From Variovorax sp. PAMC 28711 (GTDB lineage Bacteria; Pseudomonadota; Gammaproteobacteria; Burkholderiales; Burkholderiaceae_C), in the NCBI RefSeq assembly GCF_001577265.1, contig NZ_CP014517.1:1169001-1233000 (forward strand): a stretch of DNA of 64,000 bases. The letters are read 5' to 3'. The translations under genes and the position numbers were made by a program. This document shows positions 49,141 through 57,709 of the stretch, piece after piece; position 1 is the first letter of the stretch, and every line of letters begins with the position of its first letter. Below the pieces are notes generated by a model, which saw only the letters and a list, made by a program, of their open reading frames with translations, made no database searches and was not told where the DNA came from.

Positions 49141-49925
49141 GGCTGCAGTACCGATGAAACGAGGAGTTGGGTGTAGGCGTGTTGCGGGTCGTCGAGCACC
49201 TGATCGGTCAGCCCGCTTTCGACCACGCGGCCCTGCTGCATGACGATCATCCGGTGCGCCAGCAGACGGGCCACCGCGAGGTCGTGGGTGACCACGATGG
49301 CCGCGAGCTGCATCTGCCGGGTGAGCTGGCGCAGCAGGTCGAGCAGGCGCGCCTGTACCGAGACGTCGAGCCCGGAAGTCGGCTCGTCCATGAACATCAG
49401 GCGCGGCTGGGTCACCAGGTTGCGCGCGATCTGGAGGCGCTGGCGCATGCCGCCGGAGAAGGTGCGCGGCGCGTCGTCGATGCGGCCCGGATCGATCTCC
49501 ACGCGTTGCAGCCACTCGGCGGCAGCGGCGCGCACGCGACCGTAGTGCCGCTCGCCCAGGCCCATGAGCCGTTCGCCCACGTTGGCGCCGGCCGACACAT
49601 CCATGCGCAGGCCATCGGCCGGGTTTTGATGAACGAAGCCCCAATCGGTGCGCGCGAGCAGGCGCTGCTGCGACTCGCTCATGGCGAACACATCTTCCAG
49701 CGCGCCACCGCGCACCTGGAACTCGACGCTGCCCGCATCGGGGCGGCTGCGGGCTGCGATGGCGTTGAGCAGCGTCGACTTTCCCGAGCCTGACTCGCCG
49801 ACAACGGCCAGCACTTCGCCGGGCCAGAGGTCGAACGACGCGTCGTGCAGGGCCACGCGGCCCCCGTAACTTTTGCCGATGCCGCGCACGCGCAGCAACG
49901 GAAGGGCGGAAGCCGTCGCGTTCAT
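49137..49925 (-). CDS. phnK: C-P lyase subunit PhnK
   Basis: PhnK is the ABC-ATPase-like subunit that docks on the PhnGHIJ core. The 262-residue product has Walker A VGESGSGKST, signature FSGGMRQR and Walker B LMFMDEPTSGLD. The FVHQNPADGLRM stretch is typical of PhnK. The ATG at 49925 overlaps the phnJ stop. Confidence 0.95.
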   Translation of the reverse strand: MNATASALPLLRVRGIGKSYGGRVALHDASFDLWPGEVLAVVGESGSGKSTLLNAIAARSRPDAGSVEFQVRGGALEDVFAMSESQQRLLARTDWGFVHQNPADGLRMDVSAGANVGERLMGLGERHYGRVRAAAAEWLQRVEIDPGRIDDAPRTFSGGMRQRLQIARNLVTQPRLMFMDEPTSGLDVSVQARLLDLLRQLTRQMQLAAIVVTHDLAVARLLAHRMIVMQQGRVVESGLTDQVLDDPQHAYTQLLVSSVLQP

Positions 49926-50803
49926 GCGGGCACCTGCTCGGTGGTCACGACCGCAGCCGGTGTGGAGGCGTGCGCGGCCTGGCGCGACTGGCAATAGTCG
50001 GAGTCGGAGCAGGTGTGCATGCGCGTGCCGCGGTCGTCGGTGATGACCTCGTCGAGGAAGCTGTCGGTCGCACCGCACAGCGCGCACGGATCGTCCCAGC
50101 GCTGCACCTCGAACGGATGGTCTTCGAAGCCCAGACTCTCGACCGGGGTGTAGGGCGGCACGGCGTAGATGCGCTTCTCGCGGCCGGCGCCGAACAGTTG
50201 CAACGCGGGGTTCATGTGCATCTTGGGGTTGTCGAATTTCGGGATCGGCGACGGCGACATCACGTAACGCCCGTTGACCAGAACCGGGTGGTCGTAGGTC
50301 GTCGCGATGTGGCCGTAGCGCGCGATGTCTTCGTACAGCTTCACGTGCATCAGCCCGTATTCGGCCAACGCGTGCAGCGTGCGCGTGGTCGCCTCGCGCG
50401 GCTCCAGGCGCTGCATCGGCTCGGGCACGGGCACCTGGTAGACCAGCACCTGGCCTTCGGCCAGCGGGGTTTCCGGAATGCGGTGCCGGGTCTGGATCAG
50501 CGTCGCCTCGGCCGTGCGCGTGGTCGTCTCGACGCCGGTCGTGCGCTCGAAGAAACGGCGGATGTTCACCGCGTTCACGGTGTCGTCGGACCCCTGGTCG
50601 ATGACCTTCAGCACATCGTGCGGGCCGATGACTGCCGCCGTCACCTGGATGCCGCCGGTGCCCCAGCCGTAGGGCAGCGGCATTTCGCGCGACCCGAAGG
50701 GCACCTGGTAGCCGGGAATGGCGACGGCCTTGAGGATCGCGCGCCGGATCATGCGTTTGGTGCGTTCGTCGAGGTAGGCGAAGTTGTAGGTCGTTTCGGT
50801 CAT
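49922..50803 (-). CDS. phnJ: C-P lyase radical-SAM catalytic subunit PhnJ
   Basis: PhnJ cleaves the carbon-phosphorus bond by radical S-adenosylmethionine chemistry. The 293-residue protein has four conserved cysteines in a Cx2Cx21Cx5C arrangement near residues 245-275 (CALC, then CSDSDYC), the same spacing as in E. coli PhnJ, where three bind the 4Fe-4S cluster and the last is catalytic. The N-terminal NFAYLDERTKRMIRRAILKAVAIPGYQVPF is also conserved. Confidence 0.97.
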   Translation of the reverse strand: MTETTYNFAYLDERTKRMIRRAILKAVAIPGYQVPFGSREMPLPYGWGTGGIQVTAAVIGPHDVLKVIDQGSDDTVNAVNIRRFFERTTGVETTTRTAEATLIQTRHRIPETPLAEGQVLVYQVPVPEPMQRLEPREATTRTLHALAEYGLMHVKLYEDIARYGHIATTYDHPVLVNGRYVMSPSPIPKFDNPKMHMNPALQLFGAGREKRIYAVPPYTPVESLGFEDHPFEVQRWDDPCALCGATDSFLDEVITDDRGTRMHTCSDSDYCQSRQAAHASTPAAVVTTEQVPA

Positions 50804-51891
50804 TCGGCGGCTCCGGCGCTCGCGCGCATCTTTCTCACCAGTTCCAGCTCGGCCTGGAAGTCGACGTAGTGCGGCAGCTTCAGGTGCTGCACGAAGCCCG
50901 AGGCCTCGAGGCTGTCGCTGTGCGACAGCACGAACTCCTGCATCTGCGCGGGCGCCTCGACCGGCTCGCCGAGTTCTTCGGCACGCAGCGCGCGGTCGAC
51001 CAGGCTCATCGCCATCGCCTTGCGCTCGCTGTGGCCGAAGGCCAGCCCGTAGCCGCGGGTGAACTGCGGCGGCTCCGTCTTGCTGCCGGCAAACTGGTTG
51101 ACCATCTCGCACTCCGTGATTTCCATGTCGCCGATGGACACGGTGAAGTCCAGCTCCTCGGGGGCCAGCTCCAGCGCAACGGTGCCGAAGCGGATCTCGC
51201 CGACGAAGGGATGGCTGTGCGAGTAGCCACGCTGGGTCGAATAGGCCATGGCCAGCAGAAAGCCCTCGTCGCCGCGTGCCAGGTTCTGCAGCCGCGTGGC
51301 GCGATCGGCCGGAAAGCGCAGCGGCGTGTGGGTCAGGTCGACCGGCGCCGGATCGCCGGGCGGCACCGGATGGGTTTCGATGAGGCGTTCGTGGTTGAGC
51401 AGATCGACCACGCGCGGCGTGACGGCCGGCGGTGCAGCATCGGCGTCCGGATCGGTGCCGCTCGGGTGTTCGGCCGCATGGCCCTCGGCCAGCAATGCGA
51501 AGTCGAGCAGCCGCTGCGTGTAGTCGTAGGTCGCGCCCAGCACCTGGCCACCGGGCAGGTCCTTGAAGGTCGCCGAGATGCGGCGGTCGAGCGCCATGCG
51601 CGCGGTGTCCAGCGCGACGCTGTTGCCGAGGCGCGGCAGCGTCGCGCGATAAGCGCGCAGCAAGAAAATCGCCTCGACGATGTCGCCCGCGGCCTGCTTG
51701 ATGGCCAGCGCCGCAAGTTCGGGGTCGTACACCGAGCCTTCGGTCATGACGCGATCGACGGCGAGCTTGAGCTGCTTACGAATCTGCGCCACCGAGAGTT
51801 CGGGCGTGCCCACGTCGCCGCGGCGTTGCTCGGCCAGCAACCGGTAGCTGCTGAGGATGGCGGCTTCACCGCCTTTGACGGCCACGTACAT
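50800..51891 (-). CDS. phnI: C-P lyase subunit PhnI
   Basis: PhnI transfers the phosphonate to ribose from ATP, with PhnG, H and L. The 363-residue product starts MYVAVKGGEAAI. It contains the conserved RGYSHSHPFVGEIR and LPHYVDFQAELELVRK segments. It starts one base after phnH ends and overlaps phnJ by 4 bp. Confidence 0.96.
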   Translation of the reverse strand: MYVAVKGGEAAILSSYRLLAEQRRGDVGTPELSVAQIRKQLKLAVDRVMTEGSVYDPELAALAIKQAAGDIVEAIFLLRAYRATLPRLGNSVALDTARMALDRRISATFKDLPGGQVLGATYDYTQRLLDFALLAEGHAAEHPSGTDPDADAAPPAVTPRVVDLLNHERLIETHPVPPGDPAPVDLTHTPLRFPADRATRLQNLARGDEGFLLAMAYSTQRGYSHSHPFVGEIRFGTVALELAPEELDFTVSIGDMEITECEMVNQFAGSKTEPPQFTRGYGLAFGHSERKAMAMSLVDRALRAEELGEPVEAPAQMQEFVLSHSDSLEASGFVQHLKLPHYVDFQAELELVRKMRASAGAAE

Positions 51892-51892
51892 C

Positions 51893-52510
51893 TCAAGCCT
51901 CCTGTTCGATACGGGTGCTGCGCGGCAGGCCGACGATCTGGCGCGGCGTGGCCAGGTAGACATCGACACCTCGCGGAAACGCAGCGTGGTTGGCGCGCCA
52001 CTGCGCGACGAAGTTGTCGGCGTCGCAGCCTTCCACCGCAAGGTGTGCCGAGCTCTGGATGCCGGGTCCGCTCAGCGTCCAGCCGCCGGCAGGGTTCGCC
52101 GTCAGGGCGGCCACGTCGACGACGCAGGTGGTGGACTGGTCCGGATAGGTGTCGCTGCCCTGCGCGAACGCCTCGAGCGGCGGTGTCGCGTCGCCGCTGG
52201 CAATCCACGCGAACTGCGCTTCGGCCGGCGCGTCGACCAGCACGCAGCCCGTGTGAAAGCGCAGCCAGGGGGCGGCGTCCGTCCCGGCGAGCGAAGGGGA
52301 CAGCCAGAGTCGGCAGTCCGGGTCGAGCAAGGCCAGCAGCAACGCGGCCGACGCCGCATGGCCGTGCGACGGCACCTGGGCATCGTGCGGCAGATCGACG
52401 ATGCGCCCCGGGTGCGACAGCGCTTGCAGCGCGGCGCGGAACACGGCTTGGCTGCCCATCGACGCATCGGAAAAGCCGGCGCCGAGGGTGGAGAGACGAG
52501 CTGCGCTCAT
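51893..52510 (-). CDS. phnH: C-P lyase subunit PhnH
   Basis: PhnH is a PLP-transferase-fold component of the PhnGHIJ complex. The 205-residue product has FRAALQALSHPGRIVDL near the start and ATPRQIVGLPRSTRIE at the end, as in other PhnH proteins. Its start overlaps the phnG stop by 4 bp. Confidence 0.95.
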   Translation of the reverse strand: MSAARLSTLGAGFSDASMGSQAVFRAALQALSHPGRIVDLPHDAQVPSHGHAASAALLLALLDPDCRLWLSPSLAGTDAAPWLRFHTGCVLVDAPAEAQFAWIASGDATPPLEAFAQGSDTYPDQSTTCVVDVAALTANPAGGWTLSGPGIQSSAHLAVEGCDADNFVAQWRANHAAFPRGVDVYLATPRQIVGLPRSTRIEQEA

Positions 52511-53031
52511 TCGGCTTCGTCCTCGTCTTCGTTGCGACCGCCGGCTTCGCGTGCAACGGTAAAGAATTCGACCTTGCTGCTCTGCGCGCGGGCATGCCGT
52601 TGGGCGCGCTCCATAGCGATGTGGCTCTGCGCAGGCTGGAGCAGCCGGGTGTCGAGTGCGGCCTGCTGCGCCGGGTCTTGCAGCAGCGCGTCGGCCACGG
52701 CGGCGAGTTCGGCATGCCGGTGCGATCGACCGAGCACGTAGGCCACGCCCACCGCGGCGTCCGGCTGTTGCGCGCCGGACAGGCGCAGCGCGCAGCGCGT
52801 GACCGTGACCTCGCCGAGGTTGAAACGCTCGCCCGTTCCGCCTGCGCGGCCCTGCACCATGACGAGGCCGGTCTCGGGTCGGCGGAGCCACTGCGGTGCG
52901 CCGGCCGTGGCGGCCGTCGCCTCGCCGAGTGCGGATTCGAGAAGCGGCAAGGGCGTGCGCGCGAGCACCGCCATCCACTGCGCGCGTTGGAGCGGCAGGT
53001 TGGCGGGTTGACTGTCAAAGGCATGAAACAT
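52507..53031 (-). CDS. phnG: C-P lyase subunit PhnG
   Basis: PhnG is a core subunit of the C-P lyase complex. The 174-residue product has RAQWMAVLARTPLPLLE, the pair PETGLVMVQGRAGGTGERFNLGEVTVTRCALRL, and GRSHRHAELAAVADALLQ. It is the first gene of the operon and has a PhnF-type operator 20 bp before its start. Confidence 0.94.
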   Translation of the reverse strand: MFHAFDSQPANLPLQRAQWMAVLARTPLPLLESALGEATAATAGAPQWLRRPETGLVMVQGRAGGTGERFNLGEVTVTRCALRLSGAQQPDAAVGVAYVLGRSHRHAELAAVADALLQDPAQQAALDTRLLQPAQSHIAMERAQRHARAQSSKVEFFTVAREAGGRNEDEDEAE

Positions 53032-53050
53032 GAAGGTGCTACTCTGGAAG

Positions 53051-53062
53051 TTGTATAGACAA
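53051..53062 (-). promoter_or_regulatory. PhnF-type operator between phnG and phnF
   Basis: TTGTCTATACAA on the minus strand (TTGTATAGACAA on the plus strand) fits the HutC-subfamily consensus GT-N-TA-N-AC and resembles the TGGTATAGACCA site known for mycobacterial PhnF. It lies 19 bases before phnG and 44 bases before phnF, so both directions could be controlled. An outer AGTTGT/ACAACT repeat (53049-53073) overlaps it. Confidence 0.7.
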
Positions 53063-53106
53063 ATCAGACAACTGGCGCGAGCTTAGGGAGCGCCCAAGAC
53101 GGTTTC

Positions 53107-53862
53107 ATGACAAGCACCATCAGCCCCATCGCCCCCCTTCCCGTTCGCGCACCCCGCGACAGTTTCTGGACTCGCATCGCCGCGGAACTCGCCGAAGCCA
53201 TTGCGCGCGGCGTGTATCCGCCGGGGCAGCGACTGCCGTCCGAACACGCGCTCGCCGAGCAGTTCGGCGTCAATCGACACACCATCCGGCGCTCGCTCGC
53301 GAACCTCAGCAGCCAGGGCCTGCTGCGCGTCACGCAGGGCAGCGGCACCTACGTGGAGGAGTTCGCGGTCGACCTCGCGATGACGCGGCGCCCGCGACAT
53401 CACCAGCGCCTGGCGCTGGCAGGCCTGCGCGGCACGCTCGAAGTCGTCGCCTCATCCACCGTGCGCGCGAACGCCGCGCAGGCGCGCGCGCTGGCGGTGC
53501 CGCTGCGCAGCAACCTGCTGTGCCTGAACGTGATCGGCCAGGCCGAAGGGCAGCCGCTGCATTACAGCGATCGTTTCTTTCCGCTGCCGCGTTTCGCCGG
53601 GCTGGAGGCGGTGGTGCGCGAGACCGGCTCCATCACCGCCGGCTTTGTCGCGCATGGCGTGGACGACTACACGCGGCGCGACAGCCGCATCACCGCGCAG
53701 ATGCCCGAGCCCCATGTCGCGGTGCATTTGCGACAGTCCGCGCAACGACCGGTGCTGAGCGTGGAGAGCACCAATGTCGACCCGGCCGGCGTCCCGATCG
53801 AATACGCGCACGCCTGGTTCGCCGGCGACCGCGTCGCACTCACGGTGACCCCCGATGAATGA
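53107..53862 (+). CDS. phnF: Phosphonate regulator PhnF (GntR/HutC family)
   Basis: A 251-residue regulator with an N-terminal GntR winged helix (RIAAELAEAIARGVYPPGQRLPSEHALAEQFGVNRHTIRRSLANLSSQGLL) and a C-terminal UTRA ligand domain. It diverges from the phn operon and probably represses it through the two GT-N-TA-N-AC sites found at 53051 and 47180. It overlaps the next gene by 8 bp. Confidence 0.92.
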   Translation: MTSTISPIAPLPVRAPRDSFWTRIAAELAEAIARGVYPPGQRLPSEHALAEQFGVNRHTIRRSLANLSSQGLLRVTQGSGTYVEEFAVDLAMTRRPRHHQRLALAGLRGTLEVVASSTVRANAAQARALAVPLRSNLLCLNVIGQAEGQPLHYSDRFFPLPRFAGLEAVVRETGSITAGFVAHGVDDYTRRDSRITAQMPEPHVAVHLRQSAQRPVLSVESTNVDPAGVPIEYAHAWFAGDRVALTVTPDE

Positions 53863-54580
53863 ACCGATGACCGCGACCGCGAGAGCCGCCCACCGCTACG
53901 CCGCCTACTACGCGCCGGCGATGGGCAGCGCCTGGTGGGAATTCGGCAGCGGCTGGCTCGGCCGCTGTGCGGCGACGGGCGAGCCGCGAACGCAACCGAA
54001 GATCCCCGGCGTGCCGCCAGAGCTGCAGCGCGCGCTGACGGCCGCACCGCGTCGATACGGCTGGCATGCCACGTTGAAGGCACCCTTTGCGCTGGCGCCG
54101 GCCGTGAGTGCGGCGACGCTGCGGGATGGCATCGGCGCCCTGTGCCACGCGTGGGACGCCTTCGACCTGCCCACGCTGGAAGTCACGATGCTCGACGACT
54201 TTCTGGCGCTGGTACCGTCCACACCGAGCGTCCTGCTCGACACCGTCGCCGGTGCCTGCGTCATCGGGCTGCACACCTTCGCCGCACCCCTGTCGGCCGC
54301 CGATCTGGCGCGCCGGCGTGCCGCTGAACTGAGTGTCGAAGAAGACGCGTTGCTGGTGCGGTGGGGCTACCCGTTCGTGCTCCAGAAGTTTCGATTCCAC
54401 ATGTCGCTGACTGGCTCGCTGCGTGGCGTCCCGCCCGAGGTCGTCGCTGCATTGAGGAATGGCGCACAGCAAGCTGTCGAGAAGCTTCCGCCGTGTCGCT
54501 TCGATGCCATCAGCCTTTTTTCGGAGCCCGCGCCGGGCAGCGACTTCCTCTGCAAGACCCAGACGGCGCTGGGCACATGA
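53855..54580 (+). CDS. DUF1045 phosphonate-associated 2H phosphoesterase
   Basis: A 241-residue protein of the phosphonate-operon DUF1045 family (TIGR03223). Two 2H-phosphoesterase motifs are visible: YGWHATLKAPF and KFRFHMSLTG. The family accompanies C-P lyase genes that lack phnP, and may cleave the cyclic phosphate product of C-P lyase. No phnP is seen here, which fits that idea. It overlaps both phnF and phnN. Confidence 0.86.
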   Translation: MNEPMTATARAAHRYAAYYAPAMGSAWWEFGSGWLGRCAATGEPRTQPKIPGVPPELQRALTAAPRRYGWHATLKAPFALAPAVSAATLRDGIGALCHAWDAFDLPTLEVTMLDDFLALVPSTPSVLLDTVAGACVIGLHTFAAPLSAADLARRRAAELSVEEDALLVRWGYPFVLQKFRFHMSLTGSLRGVPPEVVAALRNGAQQAVEKLPPCRFDAISLFSEPAPGSDFLCKTQTALGT

Positions 54581-55146
54581 CGACGACGCTGATCTATGTG
54601 ATGGGCCCGTCGGGCGCGGGAAAGGACAGCCTGCTGGCCTGGGTGAAATCGCGCACACCGCTGGCCGCAAGAATCGCGTTTGCCCGCCGGACAATCACGC
54701 GCGCCGCGCGTCCCGGTGACGAGGACCACGAGAGCGTCGACGAAGCCGCGTTCGAGCGCTTGCGCGATGGCGGCGCCTTCGCGCTGGACTGGCAGGCGAA
54801 CGGCTTGCGCTACGGGATTCGCGAGACCGAACTGGTCGCGTGCGGTGCAAACGGCGTGGTCGTCGTGAACGGCTCGCGTGCCTACCTCGACGTGGCGGCC
54901 GCGCGGCACCCCGGACTGACGGTGGTGCACATCACCGCCGGGCTCGACACCCTGAAGCAGCGGCTCGCGCAGCGCGGCCGGGAAACCGCCGCGGAAGTCG
55001 AACAGCGCGTGCTGCGGTCGCTTTCGTTTCGACCGCCCTCCGGCATCTCCGTGTTCGACATAGCCAACGACGGCGCGCTGGAGGACGCCGGCGCCTCATT
55101 GCAAAAGCTCATCCTGGACGCTGCGAACGCCGTGTCGGGCGAGTGA
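54577..55146 (+). CDS. phnN: Ribose 1,5-bisphosphokinase PhnN
   Basis: PhnN phosphorylates ribose 1,5-bisphosphate to PRPP, closing the C-P lyase pathway. The 189-residue guanylate-kinase-like protein has Walker A GPSGAGKD at residues 10-17. It starts at the ATG of an ATGA overlap with the DUF1045 gene. The open frame upstream of it is not native. Confidence 0.93.
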   Translation: MTTTLIYVMGPSGAGKDSLLAWVKSRTPLAARIAFARRTITRAARPGDEDHESVDEAAFERLRDGGAFALDWQANGLRYGIRETELVACGANGVVVVNGSRAYLDVAAARHPGLTVVHITAGLDTLKQRLAQRGRETAAEVEQRVLRSLSFRPPSGISVFDIANDGALEDAGASLQKLILDAANAVSGE

Positions 55147-55147
55147 T

Positions 55148-55161
55148 CGCCGCGCACGGCG
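55148..55161. terminator. Short hairpin between phnN and glmS
   Basis: A 5-bp GC stem (CGCCG / CGGCG, 4-base loop) fills most of the 21-bp gap between these convergent genes. It is a weak candidate for a shared transcript end. Confidence 0.25.
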
Positions 55162-55167
55162 GGGTGC

Positions 55168-57048
55168 TCACTCCACCGTCACGCTCTTCGCCAGATTGCG
55201 CGGCTTGTCGACATCGGTGCCGCGTGCGCACGCCGTGTGATACGCCAGCAATTGCAGCGGCACCACATGCAGGATCGGCGAGAGCGCGCCGTAGTGTTCC
55301 GGCATGCGAATGACGTGCAGGCCTTCGCTGCCGACGATCTTCGTGTCGCTATCGGCCAGCACGTAGAGCACGCCGCCGCGTGCCCGCACTTCCTGCAGGT
55401 TGCTCTTGAGCTTTTCGAGCAGCGCATCGTTCGGCGCCACGGTGACGACCGGCATCTCGCTCGTCACCAGCGCCAGCGGCCCGTGCTTGAGCTCGCCGGC
55501 CGCGTAGGCCTCGGCGTGGATGTAGGTCACTTCCTTGAGCTTGAGCGCGCCTTCGAGCGCGATCGGGTAGTGCAGGCCACGGCCGAGGAACAGCGCGTTT
55601 TCCTTGCGCGCGAAATCTTCCGACCAGCTGATGATCTGCGGCTCCAGCGCGAGCACCGACTGCAGCGCGACCGGCAGGTGCCGCATCTCCTTCAGGTAGC
55701 GCGCTTCGTCGGCGTCGCTGAGCCGGCCCTTGGCCTGCGCGAGCGCCAACGTCAGCAAGAACAAGCCGGCCAGCTGCGTCGTGAACGCCTTGGTCGACGC
55801 CACGCCGATCTCGACGCCGGCACGCGTGATGTAGGCCAGCTTGCACTCGCGCACCATCGCGCTGGTGGCCACGTTGCAGATGGTCAGCGTCTGCTCCATC
55901 CCGAGGCTGCGCGCGTGCTTCAGCGCAGCGAGCGTGTCGGCCGTTTCGCCAGACTGGGTGATGGTGACGACGAGCGTCTTCGGGTCGGGCACCGAATCGC
56001 GGTAGCGGTACTCGCTCGCAATCTCGACCTGCGTCGGGATCTTCGCGATGCCTTCGAGCCAGTACTTGGCCGTGCAACCGCTGTAGTAGCTGGTGCCGCA
56101 CGCAAGGATCAGCACCTTGTCGATTTCGGCGAACACGCGGTGCGCACTGGCGCGGGTCGCGCCGTTGTCATCCACGCCGTCGAACAGTTCCGGCGCGATC
56201 CCGAGCACCCCTTCGAGCGTGTCCGCGATGGCGCGCGGCTGCTCGAAGATTTCCTTTTGCATGTAGTGCCGGTACGGCCCGAGTTCAGCGGCGCCGCTGT
56301 GCGCCTGCACAGTGCGCACCGTGCGCGTCACGGGCTTGTGCGCGCGGTCGACGATCCAGTACTTGCCCGGCTGCAGGTCGACCACGTCGCCCTCGTCGAG
56401 GTACACGATCTGGTCGGTCACGCCGGCCAGCGCCATCGCGTCGCTGGCGAGGAAGTTCTCGCTGCCGTCCTTGCCCACACCCAGGATGAGCGGCGAGCCG
56501 GCCCGCGCGCCGATCACGCGGTGCGGTTCGTCGCGGCAGATCACCGCGATCGCGTAGGCGCCATGCAGTTGCAGCACCGCCGCCTTCACGGCTTCGAACA
56601 GGTCGCCGTCGTAGAGGCTGTCGATCAGGTGCGCGATGACCTCGGTGTCGGTCTGGCTCTGGAACACATAGCCGCGCGCCTGCAATGCGTCCCGCAGCGC
56701 TTCGTGGTTTTCGATGATGCCGTTGTGCACCATCGCGATCCGGGCCGGACGGGTGTTCTCTGCGCCTTCGCCGGTGCCGTGGCTGAAATGCGGATGCGCG
56801 TTGTGCACCGCCGGCGCGCCGTGCGTGGCCCAGCGCGTGTGCGCGATGCCGGTGAGGCCTTCGATGTGGTCTTCAGCCACTTGCGTGAGCAGGTCGGCCA
56901 CGCGCGACGTGGTGCGTGCGCGGGTCAAGCCGCCGGCGTGCACGGCCACGCCGCAGGAGTCGTAGCCGCGGTATTCGAGCCGCTGCAGGCCCTGAACCAG
57001 GACCGGGACGATGTTGCGGCTCGAAGCCGCGCCGACGATGCCGCACAT
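55168..57048 (-). CDS. glmS: Glutamine-fructose-6-phosphate aminotransferase GlmS
   Basis: GlmS makes glucosamine-6-phosphate from fructose-6-phosphate and glutamine, the first step towards UDP-GlcNAc. The 626-residue product begins [10 protein letters not shown] with Cys2 as the glutaminase nucleophile. It has a class II glutaminase domain (1-240), then two SIS domains (ACGTSYYSG, then [20 protein letters not shown]) and the ending [15 protein letters not shown]. The start has no ribozyme leader, as expected outside Gram-positive bacteria. Confidence 0.97.
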   Translation of the reverse strand: MCGIVGAASSRNIVPVLVQGLQRLEYRGYDSCGVAVHAGGLTRARTTSRVADLLTQVAEDHIEGLTGIAHTRWATHGAPAVHNAHPHFSHGTGEGAENTRPARIAMVHNGIIENHEALRDALQARGYVFQSQTDTEVIAHLIDSLYDGDLFEAVKAAVLQLHGAYAIAVICRDEPHRVIGARAGSPLILGVGKDGSENFLASDAMALAGVTDQIVYLDEGDVVDLQPGKYWIVDRAHKPVTRTVRTVQAHSGAAELGPYRHYMQKEIFEQPRAIADTLEGVLGIAPELFDGVDDNGATRASAHRVFAEIDKVLILACGTSYYSGCTAKYWLEGIAKIPTQVEIASEYRYRDSVPDPKTLVVTITQSGETADTLAALKHARSLGMEQTLTICNVATSAMVRECKLAYITRAGVEIGVASTKAFTTQLAGLFLLTLALAQAKGRLSDADEARYLKEMRHLPVALQSVLALEPQIISWSEDFARKENALFLGRGLHYPIALEGALKLKEVTYIHAEAYAAGELKHGPLALVTSEMPVVTVAPNDALLEKLKSNLQEVRARGGVLYVLADSDTKIVGSEGLHVIRMPEHYGALSPILHVVPLQLLAYHTACARGTDVDKPRNLAKSVTVE

Positions 57049-57133
57049 GGGATGCCGCCTTGATGAGTGGGTGGAGCAGGAATCTTAGAGAGCTCGCGAC
57101 AAACAATGCTTCCAAATAGTCGCTCTATTCGAT

Positions 57134-57174
57134 GAAATATTTCTTCAACCTGTTGATTTGAATTTTTATTTCAA
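57134..57174 (+). promoter_or_regulatory. AT-rich palindromes in front of the Lrp-type gene
   Basis: A perfect 10-bp palindrome GAAATATTTC (57134-57143) and an inverted repeat TTGAA-N7-TTCAA (57158-57174) lie in the AT-rich space between divergent glmS and the Lrp-type gene. Both look like Lrp/AsnC-type sites and suggest autoregulation; binding is inferred. The 139-bp gap must also carry both promoters. Confidence 0.5.
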
Positions 57175-57187
57175 TTCCAATCGTTTC

Positions 57188-57709
57188 ATGGAATCATTTT
57201 CTCTGGATGCAGTCGATCTCAGCTTGCTCGACGCCTTGCAGCGCGACGCCTCGCGAACCAATCAGCAACTGGCGGCCGACACCGGCATTTCTCCGCCGAC
57301 CTGCCTGCGTCGCTTGCAGCGGCTGCGCGCCGCAGGATTGATCGAACGCCAGATCGCCCTGCTCGCGCCCGACAAACTGGCCTCGCTGCTGGGCCACGGC
57401 CTGCAAGCGGTCGTGGAGATCTCGCTCGACCGACAAGACAGCGCGGCGCTCGACGCCTTCGAGCTGCGCGTCAATGCCGACGATGCGGTCCAGCAGTGCT
57501 ACCGCGTGTCGCCCGGACCCGATTTCGTGCTGATCGTGGTGGCGCACGACATGCCGGGCTACCTGGCGCTCGCGCAGCGGCTCTTCACGGTCGACGCCAA
57601 CGTGCGCAACGTCAAGACCTTCTTCAGCGTCAAGCGCTCGAAGTTCGCACCCAGCGTGCCGCTCACGCCTTCGGCTTCTTCTGAGGCCGCGACCAGTTGG
57701 GGATGTTGA
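57188..57709 (+). CDS. Lrp/AsnC family transcriptional regulator
   Basis: A 173-residue regulator with a winged helix (LDALQRDASRTNQQLAADTGISPPTCLRRLQRLRAAGLI) and an AsnC-type ligand domain. I used the ATG at 57188 rather than the in-frame ATG at 57158, which is inside the AT-rich region. The last 47 bp overlap the convergent glmU gene. The ligand (an amino acid) is not known. Confidence 0.9.
   Translation: MESFSLDAVDLSLLDALQRDASRTNQQLAADTGISPPTCLRRLQRLRAAGLIERQIALLAPDKLASLLGHGLQAVVEISLDRQDSAALDAFELRVNADDAVQQCYRVSPGPDFVLIVVAHDMPGYLALAQRLFTVDANVRNVKTFFSVKRSKFAPSVPLTPSASSEAATSWGC

Noticed and set aside
57049..57133. glmS ribozyme
   Set aside because: The leader has no ribozyme-like conserved core, and the element is typical of Gram-positive bacteria.
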